This document shows positions 8,683-12,642 of a stretch of 12,642 bases of DNA, one piece after another (positions within the stretch are counted from its first letter, which is position 1; each line of letters starts with the position of its first letter). The DNA is from Tannerella sp. (lineage in GTDB: Bacteria; Bacteroidota; Bacteroidia; Bacteroidales; Tannerellaceae): assembly GCA_031279875.1 (NCBI GenBank), contig JAITHS010000158.1, positions 1-12,642 on the forward strand. Direction: 5' to 3'. The translations under genes and the position numbers were made by a program. The notes beneath the pieces were generated by a model that had not been told where the DNA came from, did not search any database, and worked only from the letters and a program-made list of their open reading frames with translations.

Positions 8683-10089
8683 TTATTCTATCGCAAGTTT
8701 TCTGATACGCCTGTTGCTGCGGTCGGCTACATAAACATTGCCGTTAAGGTCAACGCCTACCGATGTGGCGCCGTTGAATTTAGCTTCTTCACGACCGCCG
8801 TTGGCAAATCCGGGCTGGCCGGGAATACCAAGCACGGTTGAAACTAATCCCGTCTCAGGGTCGTAACTGCGGATAAGACTGTTGCCCTGATCGGAAATAT
8901 ACATCAAACCGTCCATGTCGAAACGTAAACCGTAAGGTGTGTTAAACATTGCCTGCTCTATCGGTCCGTCTCTGTAACCCGAACTTGTGGGAGCGTTTAA
9001 GCGTGTCCAACTGTTGTCGGGGTCGTTCAAGTCAAGACGCCAGATGCCGTGTGCTACCGAACCGGAATTGTAGCCCGAAAAATATATCATGTTAGGATGC
9101 TTGGGATCAACATCTACACCGATTGTTGTGCATGATATTTGCGGGGTTTTGAATATTATCATCCCCTCGCCGGTTTCAGGGTCGATTTCGGCTATATGAC
9201 CGGACGAAAAACGGGTGTAACATTTCTTGTTAAACATGTTATATCCCATGTAACTGCCGGTAACTGTAGGACGGTCATTGTCATATTCCGGATGTTTCGG
9301 ATTAGTCTTAAATGACCAGTTTTTTAATCTCGGTACCCAATGCTCTGACGGGTCTATTACAACATACGACAGCGCGGCTCGTTGCTTGGCATATAGTTTG
9401 CCCGTAAATTTGTCGGCATTGAGACCTTCCAAACGCGGTTCCTGAATGGTTGATGTGCCGTTGTTTGAGTTGCCGAGATTGGAAATCAATTCCATAGTGT
9501 TTTCTTCTTCGTTTATACGTACCAGACCGCAATCGATCTTGTTGGCGCCGCCGGCAAAGCCTAACTCTACGCCTACAAAGATGTTTCCGTTCTGGTCAAC
9601 ATCCATCTGGAACGGGGCTATCTGGGCCTGTTCGAGAGCGCCCGGACGGTTGATAGTCGTGCCGTCGCCGCATACCGTCGTAACCGACACGGTTATGCTG
9701 TACTTAAACTTCTGCTCAAAAACAACGGAATCGCGGCCTAACTGCGTTCCGTCGCCTACCGCTATTGCCACAGTACATGTGTCGCCCGGCATTCGAGGTA
9801 CGATAGCATACAACTGTTCGCCCGTAGAACCGATTACGGCTGCTTGTTTGTTGTTGAACCATACCCTGATTTTTGAAGGGTCGGTACCGAAGTTCGTGCC
9901 TTCGAGAATAACCTTATCCCTGATCCTGCCGGAATCGGGAAAGAATTTTGTTACTTTGACCGGTTGAGAGGGATCATACGGAATCCTTACAATTCCGGTA
10001 CTCTCGTCGTCTCCACATGCCTGAAATGCGTATATCGCGCACAGGCAACTAATGATCGAATTTAAAACTTTTGTTCTGAATTTGCTCAT
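8683..10089 (-). CDS. IPT/TIG-domain, NHL-repeat surface lipoprotein
   Basis: A 468-residue lipoprotein. The signal peptide ends at FQAC (Cys25), and GDDES follows directly, a strong match to the acidic surface-export signal of Bacteroides lipoproteins. Residues about 43-127 form one IPT/TIG immunoglobulin-like domain, recognisable from FFPDSGRIRDKVILEGTNFG and the later YAIVPRMPGDT. The rest (about 150-468) is a beta-propeller of NHL type. The clearest blades are near the C-terminus: FNTPYGLRFDMDGLMYISDQ (382-401) and FNGATSVGVDLNGNVYVADR (438-457). A degenerate early blade is FQMDVDQNGNIFVGVE (160-175). No catalytic residues are evident. Proteins with this TIG-plus-NHL layout occur next to SusC/SusD pairs in Bacteroidetes and are presumed to bind glycan or protein at the cell surface. 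That role is inferred from context. It lies 25 bp after the HAD phosphatase gene and is the first gene of the PUL-like cassette, upstream of susC rather than in the more usual position after susD. Confidence 0.92.
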   Translation of the reverse strand: MSKFRTKVLNSIISCLCAIYAFQACGDDESTGIVRIPYDPSQPVKVTKFFPDSGRIRDKVILEGTNFGTDPSKIRVWFNNKQAAVIGSTGEQLYAIVPRMPGDTCTVAIAVGDGTQLGRDSVVFEQKFKYSITVSVTTVCGDGTTINRPGALEQAQIAPFQMDVDQNGNIFVGVELGFAGGANKIDCGLVRINEEENTMELISNLGNSNNGTSTIQEPRLEGLNADKFTGKLYAKQRAALSYVVIDPSEHWVPRLKNWSFKTNPKHPEYDNDRPTVTGSYMGYNMFNKKCYTRFSSGHIAEIDPETGEGMIIFKTPQISCTTIGVDVDPKHPNMIYFSGYNSGSVAHGIWRLDLNDPDNSWTRLNAPTSSGYRDGPIEQAMFNTPYGLRFDMDGLMYISDQGNSLIRSYDPETGLVSTVLGIPGQPGFANGGREEAKFNGATSVGVDLNGNVYVADRSNRRIRKLAIE

Positions 10090-10114
10090 AATTATTTGAT
10101 AGTTAAATGATTAA

Positions 10115-10930
10115 TTAATAACATTTTGCGTTAAGTATTTGTTGTCCTAATTCTTTGATGTTTTCTACTACTATATCCGGCTCTATGTTGCTGTGTTTCA
10201 AGTCTTCGAGCGTTGTCTCGCCGCTCAATACCAATACTCCGACAGCGCCGGTGTTTTTTGCCGTTGCTACGTCGGTATAAAGACGGTCGCCTACCATCGC
10301 TATCTCTTGGGGATGCAGTCGATAACGATGTATGATGTTTTCTAACATGCGAGGAGCAGGTTTGCCGATGATGATGTCGGGCTTCCGGCTTGTTGCCTGT
10401 TCGATGCAGGCGCATAACGAGCCGCAGTCAACAAGCACGGTCGGCTGGTCTGTCGGACATACATAGTCGGGATTGGTGGCTATGTAAAGCAGTTGTCGGC
10501 TTACCCACCATGCGGCACGACAAAGGCGTGAGTAGGTCAGCGTCTTGTCGAAACTTGCTATCACGGCGTCGGGACGGTCGTTAGGGTCGTCTTTGGTAGA
10601 GATAAACCCTGATGCTTCAAACTCGGCTATCAAACTTGGTGTGCCGAGTATGAAAAGACGTTTAATATCAGGGTAATGTCGTTTAATATAGTCTATTGTA
10701 GCTTCGCCGGAAGCATACAGTTGACTCGCATCGGCTTCTATACCCATATTTTTGAGATGTGTCAGATAATCGGCTTTGCTTTTCGAGGGATTGTTAGTCA
10801 GAAAAGTATATCCTATACCCGCACTTTTCATATCGGCAAGGAATTGTAGCGTGAACGGAAACAGCGTTGTACCGGTGTATATCGTTCCGTCCATGTCAAG
10901 AGCCAAATGTTTGATGTTTTTAAGTTTCAT
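10115..10930 (-). CDS. HAD-IIA (NagD-like) phosphatase
   Basis: A 271-residue cytosolic protein with all four HAD motifs. Motif I is LDMDGT, with nucleophile D12 and acid/base D14. Motif II is FLTNNPS, with T45. Motif III is the Lys of IIGKPAP (K190). Motif IV is MVGDRLYTD, with D215 and D220. The large cap between motifs II and III, and GKPAP plus TDVATAKNTGAVGVLVLSG, place it in subfamily IIA with NagD, PNPase-like and phosphoglycolate-type phosphatases. It should dephosphorylate a small sugar phosphate, nucleotide or glycolate/glycerol phosphate using Mg2+. The exact substrate cannot be read. The ATG overlaps the stop of the ORF6N gene (ATGA, 10930-10927), so translation is probably coupled. 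The next gene, the TIG/NHL lipoprotein, starts 25 bp later. It may be a housekeeping salvage or detoxifying enzyme, or it may serve the downstream uptake cassette. Length and motifs indicate an intact enzyme. Confidence 0.94.
   Translation of the reverse strand: MKLKNIKHLALDMDGTIYTGTTLFPFTLQFLADMKSAGIGYTFLTNNPSKSKADYLTHLKNMGIEADASQLYASGEATIDYIKRHYPDIKRLFILGTPSLIAEFEASGFISTKDDPNDRPDAVIASFDKTLTYSRLCRAAWWVSRQLLYIATNPDYVCPTDQPTVLVDCGSLCACIEQATSRKPDIIIGKPAPRMLENIIHRYRLHPQEIAMVGDRLYTDVATAKNTGAVGVLVLSGETTLEDLKHSNIEPDIVVENIKELGQQILNAKCY
10927..10930 (-). promoter_or_regulatory. ATGA stop-start overlap coupling ORF6N and HAD phosphatase genes
   Basis: On the minus strand the four bases read ATGA: the TGA stop of the ORF6N gene shares two bases with the ATG start of the HAD phosphatase gene. 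No Shine-Dalgarno-like tract precedes it. This arrangement usually means termination-reinitiation, so both proteins would be made from one message. The coupling itself is inferred. Confidence 0.75.
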
Positions 10931-11469
10931 TGTTGGCGTTTGATTGTGTGTTTGAATTTCATTACGGCAAAATTCAATTCGATAGTTGTTTCCGTATCGG
11001 TTGTTTTCAAGCCGTCGTCCAGAATGTCCGCAATTATTTCACCGCCTTTTTGCATCAACGATTTTTGCTTAAATTTTTCGGTTGTTTCCGACAGTTCCGA
11101 TACGGTACGTGCAAGTTCGCGGATTTTGGCAAAGGTTTCAACAATTGCGATAGTTGTTTGAGTTGCTTTATCACTTTTGAGGATAGTTGCAAGCATGTAT
11201 AAGCCCTTTTCGGTAAAGGCTTTGGGGAATGTCGGTGAGAATTTTATTTTGGGGTTATCGAAATTTTCGATAACCTCTTTTTTCTCTTCTTTGCTTAATG
11301 CAAGAATGTATCCATCCGGAAACTTTTCGGGATTATTTTTCACCGCCTCATTAATGCGCATGGTTTCTACGGCGTACAGCGCGGCTACATCGCTGTCAAG
11401 GATTACTTGCTGATTGCGGACAGTCAGGATTTTTTCCTCTACCTGACTGAATTTTACTGCTTCATTCAT
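10927..11469 (-). CDS. ORF6N-domain DNA-binding-type protein
   Basis: A 180-residue protein of the ORF6N family, first described in phage regulators and related to KilA-N-type DNA-binding modules. Residues about 8-95 carry the family pattern: VEEKILTVRNQQVILDSDVA, LYAVETMRINEAVKNN, the FPDGYILALSKEE segment, and FPKAFTEKGLYMLATIL (81-97). The region after about 100 is helical (TTIAIVETFAKIRELARTVS) and ends in a short basic tail, KFKHTIKRQQ. No KilAC or Rha C-terminal effector domain is visible, so this is the short form frequent on Bacteroidetes chromosomes. It begins 24 bp after the DUF4041/GIY-YIG gene and its stop overlaps the HAD phosphatase start. Its role could be transcriptional control or a remnant phage function. 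DNA binding is inferred from the family, not shown here. The stretch sampled at 11041-11100 is about 40% GC, versus about 55% in a 60-base stretch of the TIG/NHL gene. Confidence 0.88.
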   Translation of the reverse strand: MNEAVKFSQVEEKILTVRNQQVILDSDVAALYAVETMRINEAVKNNPEKFPDGYILALSKEEKKEVIENFDNPKIKFSPTFPKAFTEKGLYMLATILKSDKATQTTIAIVETFAKIRELARTVSELSETTEKFKQKSLMQKGGEIIADILDDGLKTTDTETTIELNFAVMKFKHTIKRQQ

Positions 11470-11493
11470 GATTTTATTGTTTATAATTTATTG

Positions 11494-12642
11494 CTAATTA
11501 ATTGTTCCGTCGTTTGCGGGTTCGTCAAAATCGGATTGGTATTTCAATTGTGATTTTTCCCATTCCGCACGCAGGGCTTCATTTTCTTGCATGGATTTTT
11601 CCAGAGCCAGGGTCTCTCTGTACTGTCGGGCTTCCGCCGTAATCGTCCATTTTGTTTCCAGTCCGTTTTTTTCGATGTGTTTCCTTATTTCGCTGAGCGG
11701 TATTCTGAAAAATTCCTTTCTGGGATTCATCTTGTTCACTTGGTTCGCAAGAAATATTTTGTGCAGACTTGTTTCCAGATACGGGGCGTTTTCGCTGTAA
11801 ATCATAGCGTGTACGTCGAACTCGAAAGGTACGCTAGCGTCGCCCAATTCCTTTACCCTGTCTAATGGCTCAAGCCGTCTTGTCATGCCTATTTTATATA
11901 CATCTTCGCCGAAGGAGCCGATGTTTGAGATGATATAGACGTTGCCCGATTTGGTTTGTTGCGCCATCGAAAGTGCTCTTTGATTCTTTGCTTCGGCTTC
12001 TGCCAATTTTTCTTGGTATTCGCGCAGGCGTTCTTCATATTTTGCTTTTTGCTCGTCGGATGCCTGTTGCACTTCTTTTTGTGCTTTTTCAATCAGCTTT
12101 TTCAGCGTCTCCTCCTCTTTTGCAGCTTCGCGGATGGCTTTTTCGTATTCTCTGCGTGCCTTTTCCTCCTCTCTTATTCGCTCTCTTATCTCCCGTTGCT
12201 CCTCCTGTTCTTTCCATTTTAATTCCTGAACAATCACAGCCCATTTGAGTTCCTCGATTCTTGCGGATAAGTATTGCGGAGTAATTGCAGCGTCGCGAAA
12301 TGCTGCCCCATTATGGTTTACAAGTTGATACGCATCTTTTATCTTTTGTAGAAGTGTCCCGTAATTGTCTTTTTTTACTTTCGACAAGATTGAATCGACC
12401 TTGCCGTTGAAAGCATCCGTCACGAAAGCTATTGCAGTCTCTTTTCTATTAGTCTCTACATAATTACATGTTGCCGCAAGTCCGTTTTTTAACATCATTT
12501 TGGTTTGTTCCCTTGCGTTTTTCAGATTATTGCCGGCTTCCGTGAAGCCGAACTCCTCCGCCAAATCGTCAAGCAAATTCTGTGTAGGCATAATATATTG
12601 AGTACCATATCCGTCTATCGTATTTTTTAAAGCAATTACCGT
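11494..12642 (-). CDS. DUF4041 / GIY-YIG-like (T5orf172) protein, 5' end beyond window
   Basis: 382 residues are visible, ending at the TAG at 11494-11496. The frame stays open to the right edge: the 17 codons before the Met at 12591 read TVIALKNTIDGYGTQYI, which continues the conserved DUF4041 sequence. That Met is therefore internal and the gene is 5'-truncated by the window. In visible numbering, residues 1-138 are the helical DUF4041 part, including AFNGKVDSIL and NHNGAAFRDA. About 139-229 is a highly charged coiled coil (EEQREIRERIREEEKARREY onward). About 232-320 is the GIY-YIG-like T5orf172/MUG113 domain: GNVYIISNIGSFGEDVYKIG, then the MTRRLEPLDRVKELG segment with a candidate catalytic Arg, then LETSLHKIF with the candidate Glu, and KEFFRIPL. 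This fold belongs to the GIY-YIG nuclease superfamily. Activity is not established for DUF4041 proteins, which occur on phages and in accessory regions. The ORF6N gene starts 24 bp after the stop. Confidence 0.9.
   Translation of the reverse strand, partial: TVIALKNTIDGYGTQYIMPTQNLLDDLAEEFGFTEAGNNLKNAREQTKMMLKNGLAATCNYVETNRKETAIAFVTDAFNGKVDSILSKVKKDNYGTLLQKIKDAYQLVNHNGAAFRDAAITPQYLSARIEELKWAVIVQELKWKEQEEQREIRERIREEEKARREYEKAIREAAKEEETLKKLIEKAQKEVQQASDEQKAKYEERLREYQEKLAEAEAKNQRALSMAQQTKSGNVYIISNIGSFGEDVYKIGMTRRLEPLDRVKELGDASVPFEFDVHAMIYSENAPYLETSLHKIFLANQVNKMNPRKEFFRIPLSEIRKHIEKNGLETKWTITAEARQYRETLALEKSMQENEALRAEWEKSQLKYQSDFDEPANDGTIN

Noticed and set aside
10090..10114. AT-rich gap before the TIG/NHL gene, considered as a Bacteroidetes promoter (TTTG -33 / TAnnTTTG -7).
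   Set aside because: Only 25 bp are available. I could not find the -7 element in the gap or convincingly in the end of the HAD gene, so no promoter is annotated.
11956..12248. Plus-strand frames rich in Phe, Leu and Cys that look like small membrane proteins.
   Set aside because: They are antisense to the charged Glu/Lys coiled coil of the DUF4041 protein. GAA/AAG codons read backwards give Phe/Leu/Ser-rich pseudo-hydrophobic peptides.
11494..12591. Treating the DUF4041/GIY-YIG gene as complete with its start at the ATG at 12591.
   Set aside because: The frame remains open to the window edge and the codons upstream encode conserved DUF4041 residues, so the true start lies outside the window.
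1..12642. Search for tRNA genes, rRNA, CRISPR arrays, IS terminal repeats and rho-independent terminators.
   Set aside because: Nearly all bases are in well-supported coding regions and the junctions are too short. No regular repeat spacing, transposase, or GC-rich hairpin with a U tract was seen.

Overview
The window looks like a stretch of a Bacteroidales (phylum Bacteroidota) chromosome. The evidence is a SusC/SusD pair, BACON-domain lipoproteins, lipoprotein signal peptides followed by acidic residues, very AT-rich short gene junctions, and start codons with no Shine-Dalgarno-like purine tract. No marker allows a genus-level call. Every gene I can support lies on the minus strand, so transcription runs from base 12642 towards base 1.

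In transcription order: (1) at 12642-11494, the 3' part of a DUF4041 / GIY-YIG-like (T5orf172/MUG113) protein that enters from beyond the right edge; (2) at 11469-10927, an ORF6N-domain protein of phage-regulator type; (3) at 10930-10115, a HAD-IIA (NagD-like) phosphatase whose start codon overlaps the ORF6N stop; (4) at 10089-8683, a surface-type lipoprotein with an IPT/TIG domain and an NHL-like beta-propeller; (5) at 8660-5523, a SusC-type TonB-dependent transporter; (6) at 5501-3471, a SusD-type lipoprotein; (7) at 3437-2505, a DUF1735/DUF4361 lipoprotein in the SusE-like position; (8) at 2515-335, a calcineurin-like metallophosphoesterase with two BACON domains; (9) at 325-1, the N-terminus of another BACON lipoprotein that runs off the left edge.

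Genes 4-9 form a polysaccharide-utilization-locus (PUL)-like cassette: binding lipoproteins, an outer-membrane transporter with its lid, and a secreted phosphoesterase. No glycoside hydrolase, polysaccharide lyase or regulator (SusR, HTCS, ECF sigma/anti-sigma) is visible. The only enzymes are two phosphatases, one probably extracytoplasmic and one cytosolic, so a phosphate-bearing substrate is a reasonable but unproven idea.

The window is extremely compact. No junction exceeds 33 bp and two pairs of genes overlap, so there is almost no room for a dedicated promoter anywhere. The nutrient cassette follows directly, on the same strand, from two genes of phage/mobile type. I found no tRNA, rRNA, CRISPR array, insertion sequence, convincing terminator, or gene-free stretch over 300 bases.
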